A stretch of 64,000 bases of DNA, from NCBI RefSeq assembly GCF_002834145.1, contig NZ_PHNT01000013.1, forward strand, positions 1 to 64,000, in the 5' to 3' direction. Below the pieces are notes generated by a model that ran no database searches, was not told where the DNA came from, and saw only the letters and a program-made list of their open reading frames with translations. Below are positions 45,353 through 55,800 of the stretch, piece after piece (within the stretch, counting starts at the first letter, position 1; every line of letters starts with the position of its first letter). A program made the translations under genes and the position numbers. The stretch is from Roseovarius salinarum (GTDB taxonomy: Bacteria > Pseudomonadota > Alphaproteobacteria > Rhodobacterales > Rhodobacteraceae).

Positions 45353-48300
45353 ATGCCGGAAGATTTCGCAATCGTTGGGATGTCGCTCAAGGTGCCGGGC
45401 GCGCAGAACGCAGACGCGTTCTGGCGCAATCTTGCTGCGGGCACGGAAAGCATCGTGACGCTCGACGAGGACCGGCTTGCCGCCGCAGGCGAAAGCCGCG
45501 CGCGGATGGCCGACCCCGATTACGTCGCATCCTCCGCGCCGCTGGACCGCTTCGACCATTTCGATGCCGAATTCTTCGGTTTCGGCCCGAAGGACGCAGC
45601 CATTCTTGACCCGCAGCACCGCAAGTTCCTCGAGGTATGCTGGGAAGCGATGGAACAATCGGGGCACGTTCCCGAGCGGTTCGGCGGCGACATCGGCGTC
45701 TACGCCGGCTGCGGCATGGGCAGTTACTTCTATTTCAACATCTGCTCGAACCCGGATCTCGTCGACGATGTGGGCATGTTCCTGCTGCGTCACACGGGCA
45801 ACGACAAGGATTTCCTCGCCACGCGCGTCAGCCATGTCTTCGACCTCAGGGGACCGAGCGTGAACATCCAGACGGCCTGTTCAACCTCGCTGGTCGCCTT
45901 GCACTACGCCTGCCGGGCGCTGCGCGACGGCGATTGCGACATGGCGCTCGCGGGCGGCGTGACGATCGAGCTGCCGCAAGGCCGCGGCTACCTGGCCAAG
46001 GAAAACGAAATACTGTCACCCGATGGTCACTGCCACGCCTTCGATCACCGGGCGCAGGGCACCGTGTTCGGCAGCGGAGCGGGCGTCGTGGCCGTGCGGC
46101 GACTGTCGGATGCCATCGCCGACGGCGATCACATCTGGGCCGTGGTCAAGGGCACCGCCGTCAACAACGACGGCGCGGCCAAGGCGGGCTACCTCGCGCC
46201 CAGCGTGGACGGGCAGGCCGCGGCGGTGGCGCGTGCCCTCGACACCGCGAGGGTCGGGGCTGACACCATCGGCTATGTCGAATGCCACGGCACGGGCACC
46301 TACCTCGGCGATCCGATCGAGGTGGCCGCCCTGACCGAGGCATTCCGGCGCACCACGGCCGAAACCGGGTTCTGCCGCATCGGGTCGGTCAAGACGAACA
46401 TCGGCCATCTGGACACCGCCGCGGGCGTGGCCAGCCTGATCAAGGCCAGCCTCGCGCTGTATCACCGCCAGATCCCGCCCAGCCTGGGCTACGAGGCGCC
46501 AAACCCGGCGATCGATTTCGCGGCCAGCCCGTTCCGGGTGAACGACCGGCTGACGGACTGGCCCGGCGGCAGCCACCCGCGCCGGGCCGGGGTCAACTCC
46601 CTCGGCGTGGGCGGTACCAATGCGCATGCCGTGCTGGAGGAGCCGCCGGAGCGTGGCCCGTCGGAAGAATCGGACTGGCCGTTCCATGCCCTGTGCCTGT
46701 CGGCCCGCGGCAAGGCCGCGCTTGACGCAAATGCCGCGGAACTCGCCGCGCACCTGCGCGCCCATCCCGAGCAACCGCTGGCCGACGTGGCCCATACGCT
46801 CAAGCAGGGGCGCGCGGGCTTCGACGAACGCCGCGTCGTCGTGGCCGAGAGCCAAGCGGAAGCTGCCGATTTGCTGGAGCAGGGCGATCCGCGCCGCGTC
46901 TTCACGCACAGGCGGTTGGGCGCCGACCCGGACGTGGTGTTCATGTTCCCCGGCGGCGGGGCACAATACCCCGGAATGGCGCGAGACCTGTACGAGACCG
47001 AGCCGGTGTTCGCCGAGTGGATGGACCGGGGGCTGGATCACCTCCAGGCGCGGCTGGCTTACGATATCCGCGCGGTCTGGCTGCCCGACCCCGGCGACCA
47101 CGCGGCAGCCGAGGCGCAGCTGCGTCAACCCTCGGTGCAGCTTCCGCTGATCATGATCGCAGAATACGCGCTGGCCCAGCTTTGGCTGTCATGGGGCGTT
47201 CGGCCCACCGCGCTGATCGGTCACAGCATGGGGGAAAACACCGCCGCCGCGGTCGCCGGGGCCATCGGGTTCGAGGACTGCATCGACCTTGTGCTTCTGC
47301 GCGGCCGGCTGTTCGACACCGTGCCGGCGGGCGGCATGCTGGGGGTGGGTCTGCCAACCGACGAACTGGCCGCGGTCATCGGGAACGATCTGGACATCGC
47401 CAGCGTGAACGCCGCGGATTTCTGCACGGTCTCGGGCCCGACCGAGCGGCTGGACGCGCTGCGCGGCCAACTCGAGGCGCGCGGAATCGACTGCCAGCCG
47501 GTCAACATCGACATTGCAGCGCATTCGCGGATGCTCGATCCCGTCCTGCCGGAATTCCGGACGTTCCTCGCCGGTCTGGACCTCGCCGCCCCGCGCATCC
47601 CCTTCGTGTCCAACCGCACCGGCGACTGGATCACGCACGGGCAGGCCACCGACCCGGACTACTGGGTCGGGCAACTGCGCAACACGGTGCAGTTCGCGCG
47701 CGGCATGGCTTGCCTGTCTAACAAGCCCGATCGCGTGTTCCTGGAGGTCGGGCCGGGCCGCGCGATGACATCGCTGGCGCAGATGGATCCGGCCGTCGGC
47801 CCCGAACGCGTGCTCGGCTCGCTGCGCCACCCGGACGAGAAGATCGCCGACGACAAGTTCTTCGTGGGCGTGATCGGCCGGCTCTGGGCCACAGGGGTGG
47901 AGGCCGACTGGAGCCAGATATGGGGAGACCAGCGGCGCAACCGGGTCGTGTTGCCCACCTATGCCTTCCAGTCCAGGCGCTACTTCATCGAGCCGGGGCA
48001 AGCCCGCACCGCCCCCGACGCCGAAGACGTGGCGCGCAACGACGACGTGGGCAACTGGGGCTACCGCCCTTTGTGGAAACCGCGCTACGCCGATTGCGCG
48101 GCGGATGCGCTGCATACCCTGTCGGCCGACGCACCGAAGACGTGGCTGTTCTTCGCCGACGAAACGGGGCTGGCCGAAGCGGCGGCGGAGCGGCTGCGCG
48201 GCGCTGGTCACACCGTGCTCCTGGTGCGCGCGGGCGACAGTTTCGTGCGGCACGACGCCGAGACCTACACGCTTGCGCCCGAGCAGGGGCGCGAAGGCTA

Positions 48301-51300
48301 CGAGGCACTCGTCGAGGCGCTGGTCGCCGACGGGCACATGCCCGACAGGATCGGCCATTTCTGGCTTGTGACCGAGGCGGAGACACACCGCCCCGGCAGC
48401 GATTTCTTCACCCGCAACATGGAGCAGGGCTTTTACAGCCTGATGCACCTTGCCCAGGCACTCGAGGCAGCGGGTCGTCCTGAGGCGCTGCACCTGACGG
48501 TGTTCACCACCGGGGCCGCGCGGGTGACGGACGAGGCCCTGCCTGACCCCGAGAAGGCCACGATCGCCGGACCGGCGGGCGTCATCCCGAAGGAACTGCC
48601 GGGGATGACCGTCACCACGGTCGATCTCGCGCCCGCGCCAGCAGCCCGGCGCCCCGGGCTGCTCAACCGGCTGACGCCCGGACAGCGGGGCCAGGCGTCC
48701 CCGGGGGGCGAGCGGCTGGACAGCGTGCTCGAGGAACTTCTTGCAACGCCATCCAACGCGGTGGCGGCCCATCGCGGCACTCGCCGGTTCGAGCGGGACT
48801 GGACGGCATCGCCCCTTCCCGCGCCGGACACCGCGAACGTACCCGGGGTGCGCGCAGGCGGCACCTACCTGATAACTGGCGGCTTGGGTGGCATCGGCTT
48901 GACCATCGCGCGCGCGCTCGCCTGTGGGGGCGCGGGCGAGATCGTGCTGCTCGCGCGCAGCCCGCTGCCGCCGCGCGACCGCTGGGCGGCGATATCGGCA
49001 GAAGGAACCCCGCAAGGCCCGACGCAACGCCGGATCGCCGCGATCCGCGGGATCGAGGCGGAAGGCGCCACGGTGCGCGTGGAGACAGCGGATGTCTGCG
49101 ACGTCGAGCAGATGGCGCGCATCGTCGCACGCACGCGCACCGAAACGGGTGGCATCGACGGCGTGATTCACGCCGCAGGCACGATCGACGACGCCCCGCT
49201 TCTGGGCAAGGAACCCGCCGACGTCGAGCGGGTCTTCGCGCCCAAGATCAATGGCGTGCGCGTGATCGACCGGGTTTTCGCGGACGGGGAGCTGGATTTT
49301 CTCGTCCTGTTTTCATCGACCAGCACGGTCACGCAACCGGAGGGGCAGATCGACTATGTCGCGGCCAATGCCTTTCTCAACGCCTATGCCGACGCCCGAA
49401 AGGGCGACAAGACGCATGTCCTGGCGCTGAACTGGGGCATCTGGGCCGAGGTCGGCATGGCCGCCGAAGCGCTGGCGGCCCCCACCGAAGCGGCCGACTG
49501 GCAACCGCTGGACCGGCCGCTGCTGCATGAAAGCCGGGTGGCGGAAGATGGGGAGCAGGCGTTCCGGGTCTCTCTGTCGGACAGCACGGACTGGGTGCTC
49601 GACGACCACCGCACCATGGACGGCACGGCCGTCCTGCCCGGCACGGCCTATGTCGAGCTTGCCCTGGAAAGCCATCTCGCAGCGGGTGGCACGCTGCCGC
49701 TGGAAATCCGTGATCTGGTTTTCCTGCGCCCGGTAGTGGCGCAGCGCGACGGGCGCGCCGCGATACAGACGCGGTTGCAGCCTGCGGGCGGGGCAACGGC
49801 ATTCGAGACGCGCAGCCCCCACAGCGTGGACGGTCAAACCGGCACGGTGCTCAATGCGCAGGGGGTGATCGCGCCGGCGGCGTCCGCGGATACCCTTCCG
49901 CCGGTGGACCTTGCCGCGGTGGCGGCGCGCTGCACGACACCCTCGCGCCATGAGGGCGCGGACGGTTTCAAGTCGCCCCAGGAAGCGCACCTGCGGTTCG
50001 GCCCGCGCTGGCGGGTCGTCCACGAGGCATGGCTTGGCGAAGGCGAAGGGATCGCCCGCATCACCCTGCCGCCGGATCATGCCGACGATCTCGAGACCGG
50101 GTTCGTCGCGCACCCGGCGATGCTCGACCTCGCGACCGGGTGGGCCATGGAACTGATCGACGGCTATGCGCCGGACCGGCTCTGGGTGCCCGTCTCCTAC
50201 GGCACGATCCGCCTCGACCGGCCCTTGCCGGGGCGGTTGTTCAGCTGGATATCGCGGCGGGAGGAAACGGACGGGCCGGCCGGCGTCGCCGCCTTCGACG
50301 TGACCCTATGCGACGAGGACGGGGCCGTGGTCGGCCGGATCACCGATTTCCAGATGCAACGCCTCGACACGCCCTTGGCGTTGTCGGACCTTCCCCCGGT
50401 TCGGCCAGACGACCTGGAGCCGGACACGCCCGCCACCTCGCCGCAAACCGACGCGACCCGGCGCATGCAGCGGCTCGTGGCGCTCGGCATCCGGCCCGGG
50501 GAAGGCGCGGAGGCGTTCCGCCGGACGCTGGCCACGCATGCCGCGCAAGTGGTGGTTTCCCCCGTCGCGCCCGCGCAACTGATCGCGCAGGCCGCGCCCA
50601 CCTCCGATGCGGCGGCCACCAGCGGGCCGAGCTTCGAACGCCCCGATCTGGACAGCGCCTACGCCCCGCCCGAAACCGCGATCGAGACGCGGCTTGCGCA
50701 GCTGTGGCAGGAACTGCTGGGCGTCGGAGAAATCGGCGTCGACGACAGCTTCTTCGACCTTGGCGGCCATTCCCTGCTGGCGGTCCGGCTGTTCGCGGCG
50801 GTCAAACGCGAGTACGGCGTGCAGTTCCCGATCTCGGTGCTGTTCGAGGCCCCCACGGTCCGCGCCTGCGCCGCGCTGATCGAGGCACGCACCGGCGGCC
50901 CCGATCCCGTTGCGGACGACGGCCCCGATGACGCGGCCACGGGCGCGGACGACATCTTTCGTCACGCCGTCGCGCTGAACGGGCGCGACGCCGGCCACGG
51001 CACCCCGCTGTTCATCGTGGCAGGAATGTTTGGGAACGTGCTCAACCTTCGCCACCTTGCCCAGCGCCTGCCCCGGCGACCGGTATACGGGCTGCAGGCG
51101 CGTGGCCTGATCGGGGACGAGGCCCCGCACGACACGATCCCCCAGGCCGCCACCGACCACATCGCCGAGATGCGGCGCATCCAGCCTGCGGGCCCGTACC
51201 TTCTGGCCGGTTTTTCGGGCGGCGGCATCACCGCCTACGAGATCGCCCGCCAACTCGAGGCCGCGGGCGAGACGGTGGCGCTGCTGGCGCTGCTCGACAC

Positions 51301-51814
51301 GCCCCTGCCCGTTCGACCGGCGCTTGCGCGCGCCGACAAGGCGATGATCAAGCTGGCGGAATTCCGGCGCAAGGGCGCGCGCTACCTGCTGCAATGGGCC
51401 GCCGACCGCTGGGCGTGGGAAATGCACAAGCGTACTGGCCCACAGGCAGACAACGACGCCGAGGGACAGTTCAACAACCGCCGGATCGAAACGGCCTTCC
51501 GCCGGGCGGTCGCGGCCTACAGGCTGGCGCCGTGGGATGGGCCGGCAGTGCTGTTCCGCCCGCCGCTCGACCGGCACTGGAAGGTCACGGGCGGGAACTG
51601 GGTCAGCCGGCAGCGCGAATACGTCTTCGAGGACAACCAGTGGACGCCCTGGATGCCCAACCTGAAAGTCGTCGAGGTGCCCGGCGACCATGACAGCATG
51701 GTGCTGTCACCCAACGTCCGCGTCCTGGCGCGCCGCCTGTCCGAGGAGATCGAGGCGGCGGAGGCATCGCCCGAGCGGCGCCGCGGTTGGCCCGACAGAC
51801 CGGCGGCGGAGTGA
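45353..51814 (+). CDS. Type I polyketide synthase, KS-AT-KR-DH-carrier-TE
   Basis: A 2153-residue megasynthase. Ketosynthase (about 3-425): Cys176, His312, His352. Acyltransferase (about 528-830): Ser625 in GHSMGE; the selectivity motif reads IAAHS, which is neither a clean malonyl nor methylmalonyl code. Ketoreductase: an N-terminal structural part, then a catalytic part from about 1169 with GGLGGIG and Ser1322, Tyr1335, Asn1339. Dehydratase-like domain (about 1395-1680): His1419 and Asp1592, one extra residue in the His motif. Carrier Ser1807 in LGGHSLL, more like a peptidyl carrier. Thioesterase Ser1955 (GFSGG) and His2113. KR before DH is not the canonical order. The ribosome-binding site is weak. 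It leads a seven-gene chain. Confidence 0.93.
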   Translation: MPEDFAIVGMSLKVPGAQNADAFWRNLAAGTESIVTLDEDRLAAAGESRARMADPDYVASSAPLDRFDHFDAEFFGFGPKDAAILDPQHRKFLEVCWEAMEQSGHVPERFGGDIGVYAGCGMGSYFYFNICSNPDLVDDVGMFLLRHTGNDKDFLATRVSHVFDLRGPSVNIQTACSTSLVALHYACRALRDGDCDMALAGGVTIELPQGRGYLAKENEILSPDGHCHAFDHRAQGTVFGSGAGVVAVRRLSDAIADGDHIWAVVKGTAVNNDGAAKAGYLAPSVDGQAAAVARALDTARVGADTIGYVECHGTGTYLGDPIEVAALTEAFRRTTAETGFCRIGSVKTNIGHLDTAAGVASLIKASLALYHRQIPPSLGYEAPNPAIDFAASPFRVNDRLTDWPGGSHPRRAGVNSLGVGGTNAHAVLEEPPERGPSEESDWPFHALCLSARGKAALDANAAELAAHLRAHPEQPLADVAHTLKQGRAGFDERRVVVAESQAEAADLLEQGDPRRVFTHRRLGADPDVVFMFPGGGAQYPGMARDLYETEPVFAEWMDRGLDHLQARLAYDIRAVWLPDPGDHAAAEAQLRQPSVQLPLIMIAEYALAQLWLSWGVRPTALIGHSMGENTAAAVAGAIGFEDCIDLVLLRGRLFDTVPAGGMLGVGLPTDELAAVIGNDLDIASVNAADFCTVSGPTERLDALRGQLEARGIDCQPVNIDIAAHSRMLDPVLPEFRTFLAGLDLAAPRIPFVSNRTGDWITHGQATDPDYWVGQLRNTVQFARGMACLSNKPDRVFLEVGPGRAMTSLAQMDPAVGPERVLGSLRHPDEKIADDKFFVGVIGRLWATGVEADWSQIWGDQRRNRVVLPTYAFQSRRYFIEPGQARTAPDAEDVARNDDVGNWGYRPLWKPRYADCAADALHTLSADAPKTWLFFADETGLAEAAAERLRGAGHTVLLVRAGDSFVRHDAETYTLAPEQGREGYEALVEALVADGHMPDRIGHFWLVTEAETHRPGSDFFTRNMEQGFYSLMHLAQALEAAGRPEALHLTVFTTGAARVTDEALPDPEKATIAGPAGVIPKELPGMTVTTVDLAPAPAARRPGLLNRLTPGQRGQASPGGERLDSVLEELLATPSNAVAAHRGTRRFERDWTASPLPAPDTANVPGVRAGGTYLITGGLGGIGLTIARALACGGAGEIVLLARSPLPPRDRWAAISAEGTPQGPTQRRIAAIRGIEAEGATVRVETADVCDVEQMARIVARTRTETGGIDGVIHAAGTIDDAPLLGKEPADVERVFAPKINGVRVIDRVFADGELDFLVLFSSTSTVTQPEGQIDYVAANAFLNAYADARKGDKTHVLALNWGIWAEVGMAAEALAAPTEAADWQPLDRPLLHESRVAEDGEQAFRVSLSDSTDWVLDDHRTMDGTAVLPGTAYVELALESHLAAGGTLPLEIRDLVFLRPVVAQRDGRAAIQTRLQPAGGATAFETRSPHSVDGQTGTVLNAQGVIAPAASADTLPPVDLAAVAARCTTPSRHEGADGFKSPQEAHLRFGPRWRVVHEAWLGEGEGIARITLPPDHADDLETGFVAHPAMLDLATGWAMELIDGYAPDRLWVPVSYGTIRLDRPLPGRLFSWISRREETDGPAGVAAFDVTLCDEDGAVVGRITDFQMQRLDTPLALSDLPPVRPDDLEPDTPATSPQTDATRRMQRLVALGIRPGEGAEAFRRTLATHAAQVVVSPVAPAQLIAQAAPTSDAAATSGPSFERPDLDSAYAPPETAIETRLAQLWQELLGVGEIGVDDSFFDLGGHSLLAVRLFAAVKREYGVQFPISVLFEAPTVRACAALIEARTGGPDPVADDGPDDAATGADDIFRHAVALNGRDAGHGTPLFIVAGMFGNVLNLRHLAQRLPRRPVYGLQARGLIGDEAPHDTIPQAATDHIAEMRRIQPAGPYLLAGFSGGGITAYEIARQLEAAGETVALLALLDTPLPVRPALARADKAMIKLAEFRRKGARYLLQWAADRWAWEMHKRTGPQADNDAEGQFNNRRIETAFRRAVAAYRLAPWDGPAVLFRPPLDRHWKVTGGNWVSRQREYVFEDNQWTPWMPNLKVVEVPGDHDSMVLSPNVRVLARRLSEEIEAAEASPERRRGWPDRPAAE

Positions 51815-51818
51815 GATC

Positions 51819-52829
51819 ATGACACCAAGCGTACTGACGATCATCCTGAACTACCGCACGCCCGAGCTGACGCTCAGGGCCGCCGAAGCCGCGGTGCGCG
51901 AGATGGAGGGCATCCGCGGCGAGATCGTGGTCGTCGACAACGGGTCGGCCGACGACTCGGTCGAATGGCTGGCGGCCGCCTTCGACGCGCGCGGCTGGAC
52001 ACGGTCGGGCGCGGTCACCTTCAAGCAGACGGGCCGCAACGGCGGCTTCGGCGCCGGCAACAACTTCGCCATTCGCGCAGGCATGTCGGACGGGTCGGCG
52101 CCGGATTTCGTCTACCTGCTCAATTCCGACGCGTGGCCGCAGCCCGGGGCGATACGGCGGCTGCTCGACCACGTGACGTCGGATCGCGCCTGCGGGATCG
52201 CCGGCAGCTTCATCGAGGGCCCCGACAAGACACCGCACACCACGGCCTTCCGCTTCCCTTCGGCCGCCGGCGAATTCGAGGGGGCCGTGCGAACGGGCGT
52301 GGTATCGCGCCTGCTGCGCAAGTCGGTCGTGCCGCTGCCGATCCCCGACCGGACGACGCGCGTGGGCTGGGTGGCCGGCGCCTCGGCCATGATAAGGCGC
52401 CGCATGCTGGACGAGATCGGTCTCTTCGACGAGACCTTCTTCCTTTACTACGAAGAGACGGACCTTTGCCTGCGCGCCGCACGCGCCGGATGGCAGACAC
52501 ACTACGTGCCCGCCAGCGTGGTCACCCATGTCGGGTCGGCCTCGACGGGAATGAAGCTGTGGCGGCGCACGCCGCGATACTGGTTCGACTCGCGGCTGCA
52601 CTACTTCGTCAAGAACCACGGGCGCGCCTATGCCGCGGCGGCCACGCTGGCGCGCATGACGGGTGCCGCACTTTGGCGGATGCGCGTGGCGGTGTCGTCG
52701 CGACCGCTGGGCGACCCGCCGAACTTCCTTTGGGACCTCACGGCGCATTCGGTGCGTGGCATCCTGCGCCGGCCGTCCGCCGGAAACCGGCCACCGGCCC
52801 CACCAGCCATCGCGGAGAAGACGGAATGA
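51819..52829 (+). CDS. Glycosyltransferase family 2 (rhamnosyltransferase-like) inside the PKS-NRPS operon
   Basis: A 336-residue GT-A enzyme: VVVDNGSADDS, GRNGGFGAGNNFAIR and the metal-binding region YLLNSDAWPQPG, then DETFFLYYEETDLCLRA, the pattern of rhamnosyltransferases and relatives that extend glycans or lipids. It starts four bases after the PKS stop and overlaps the NRPS start (ATGA), so it is made together with both synthases. This suggests the assembly-line product or its carrier is glycosylated; that is inference. Confidence 0.88.
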   Translation: MTPSVLTIILNYRTPELTLRAAEAAVREMEGIRGEIVVVDNGSADDSVEWLAAAFDARGWTRSGAVTFKQTGRNGGFGAGNNFAIRAGMSDGSAPDFVYLLNSDAWPQPGAIRRLLDHVTSDRACGIAGSFIEGPDKTPHTTAFRFPSAAGEFEGAVRTGVVSRLLRKSVVPLPIPDRTTRVGWVAGASAMIRRRMLDEIGLFDETFFLYYEETDLCLRAARAGWQTHYVPASVVTHVGSASTGMKLWRRTPRYWFDSRLHYFVKNHGRAYAAAATLARMTGAALWRMRVAVSSRPLGDPPNFLWDLTAHSVRGILRRPSAGNRPPAPPAIAEKTE

Positions 52830-55800
52830 CCCGGTTCACCTGCATCCTTGTCGGCGACGAGACGCTGCTGATCGGCTGCGGCGACCAGCTTCGCGACTGT
52901 GGTCACGAGATCCTGGCCGTGGTCAGCCGCAACCCTGCCATCCGCGACTGGGCCAGCCACGAAGGCCTGCCCACCTTCGATGACGCAAACGCCCTGCGCG
53001 ACGGCCCACGGGCCGACGGCGCCGACTGGCTGCTGAGTATCGCCAACCTGTCGGTCATCCCCGACGACGTGCGCGCGCTGGCCCGCCGCGGCGCGGTGAA
53101 CTTTCACGACGGGCCGCTGCCGGGCTATGCCGGTTTGAACACGCCGGTCTGGGCACTCATGGCCGGCGAGACGAAGCACGGCGTGACGTGGCACATGATG
53201 GAGGGCGGCGTGGACACGGGCGATATCCTCGTGCAGCGCGAGATCGCCATCGAGCCGGGCGAAACCGCCCATTCGCTGAATTCGAAATGCTATGCCGCGG
53301 GTCTCGACAGCTTCGGTGCGGTTCTGGACGAGCTGGAGACCGGCCAGCCGCATCGCCGCCCGCAGGATCTGACGCAACGCGGCTACTTCGGCGCGCGGCA
53401 CCGCCCGCCCGCCGGTGGTCGGCTGGATTTCGCGCGCCCGTCGGACGATCTGGCACGCACCGTCCGGGCGCTCGATTTCGGAGGCTACTGGAACCCCGTC
53501 GCGCGGCCGCGTTTCACGGCCGGAGGGCGGGCTTTCTTCGTCGGCACAGCCGAGGCAATCGCCCGCACCGACGAGGCCGCGCCCGGGCGCGTTCTGGATT
53601 CCGCGGGTGGCCGGCTGGTGATTGCCACGCAGGACGGTGCCATCGCGCTGTCGTCCCTGACCGACGCGGCAGGCCGCCCGGTGCATCCGCAGGACATCGC
53701 GAAGGCGGGCCAGGTCCTGCCGTGCCCGTCGCCCGACGACGCCGATCGCCTGCGCGCCCTGGCTGCCGAACTGGCCGGCCATCAGGACCGCTGGCGCGAC
53801 CGTCTGGCCGGCATGACCCCGGTCAACGTGCCCCTGGCCGGAGAGGCCGCGCACACGCCGAACTGGGCGGAAACGACCCTGCACTTGCCCCGTGGTTCGG
53901 ACCGTGATGCTCGGATTGCGCTGCTCGCGCTCTGGGCGTTGCAGGGTGCGGGCCAGGTTGCAGCCGACGTTGCGATGGCCCACGCGGCGCTGTCGGAACG
54001 TGCCGCGGCCAGCCCCGATCAGCTCACGCCCTGGGTTCCGCTGCGCGCCGACACGACCGGATGCGCCACTTTCGGGGAACTGCGCGCGGCGATCGCGGCC
54101 GGGCTCGCCGAGACGGGCGGGACGCAAGGGTTCGCCCTGGACTTGCCGTCACGCGATCCGGCGCTCGACCCAGCGCAGATACCGGGCGTCGCGATCTCCG
54201 AGGGCGGGCGCCCCTTCGCCGGCCCCGCCATCCATGCATTCCTGCACAGCGACGGCACATGCAACCTGCACCTCGATCGCGCGCGGCTGTCCGACGCGGC
54301 GATCGAGCTGCTCGTGGCTCGGTTGGAGACGATGGTGACCCGCGCCGAGACGGGGGGCGACACGGATTCGCTCGCGCTCGACACGCTGAACGCGCTGCCC
54401 GACGCGGAACGCGCGATGCTCCTCGACGCCGGCGCAGGGCCGGAGGCCGCGTATGACGCGGCCCTCACCGTGCCACGCGACTTCGAACGCCAGGCCGCGG
54501 AGACACCCGAGGCGGTCGCGCTGGTCTTCGAGGACCGCGCGCTGACCTTTGATGACCTCAACGCGCAAGCCAACGCGGTGGCGTCCCGGCTCCGTGCCGC
54601 CGGCGTGGGTCCCGGGGTGGCGGTGGGCCTGTGCCTTCGGCGTTCTCTGGACCTCGTGATCGGGGCGCTGGCCATCATGAAGGCAGGCGGCGCCTATGTC
54701 CCGCTCGACCCCGAGTACCCCACCGAACGGCTGGCGCATGTCCTTGCGGACAGCCGGGCAACGGTGGTGTTGGCCCACCGGCAGACCGAGGCGTTGCTAT
54801 CGCCGGTCAGCACGGATCGGGTTGTCCGGCTCGAAGACGCTTTGGCCCGAAAGCCCGCCGCGTCCGGAAACGTCGACGGCGGCGCCGGGCCGGACGACCC
54901 CGCTTACGTGATCTACACCTCCGGGTCGACGGGCACGCCAAAGGGCGTCGCCGTCGCCCACCGCAACCTCGCCAATTTCTTCCGCGGGATGGATGACCTC
55001 GTCGACCGAGAGGCCGGTTCCGTCTGGCTTGCAGTCACGTCGATCGCCTTTGACATCTCGGTGCTTGAGCTGTTCTACACGCTCGCCCGCGGCTTCAAGG
55101 TGGTGCTTGCCGGCGGCGAGATCCCGGCGGCCGTGGGCGGAACAAGCGTTCCCGTGTCGGATCGGCCGATGGAGTTCTCGCTCTATTACTGGGGCAACGA
55201 CGACGGGCCGGGGCCGAAGAAATACGAGCTTCTCCTGGAAGGCGCGAAATTCGCCGACGCCAACGGCTTCGCCGCGATCTGGACCCCGGAGCGGCATTTC
55301 CACGCCTTCGGCGGCCCCTATCCCAACCCGGCGGTGTCGGGCGCCGCGGTCGCGGCGGTGACGGGCAACATCTCGGTGCGGGCCGGCAGCTGCGTGGCCC
55401 CGCTGCATCACCCCGCGCGGATCGCCGAGGACTGGGCGGTTATCGACAACCTGACCAGCGGGCGCGCGGGGCTGGCGCTGGCGTCGGGCTGGCACCCGGA
55501 TGATTTCGTGCTGCGCCCCGAGAACACGCCGCCGCGCAACAAGCCGGCCCTGTTCGACACGATGCAGAAGGTGCGGGCGCTGTGGCGCGGCGAGGCGGTG
55601 GGCTTTCCCACCGAGACGGGCGAGATGCGCGAGGTGCGGACGCTGCCGCGCCCCGTTTCGGAGACGCTCGAATGCTGGGTGACGACGGCGGGCAACCCCG
55701 AGACGTGGCGGGACGCGGGCCGGCATGGCGCGCATGTGCTCACCCACCTTCTCGGCCAGACGATCGAGGAGGTCGCCGAGAAGATCAAGATCTACCACGG

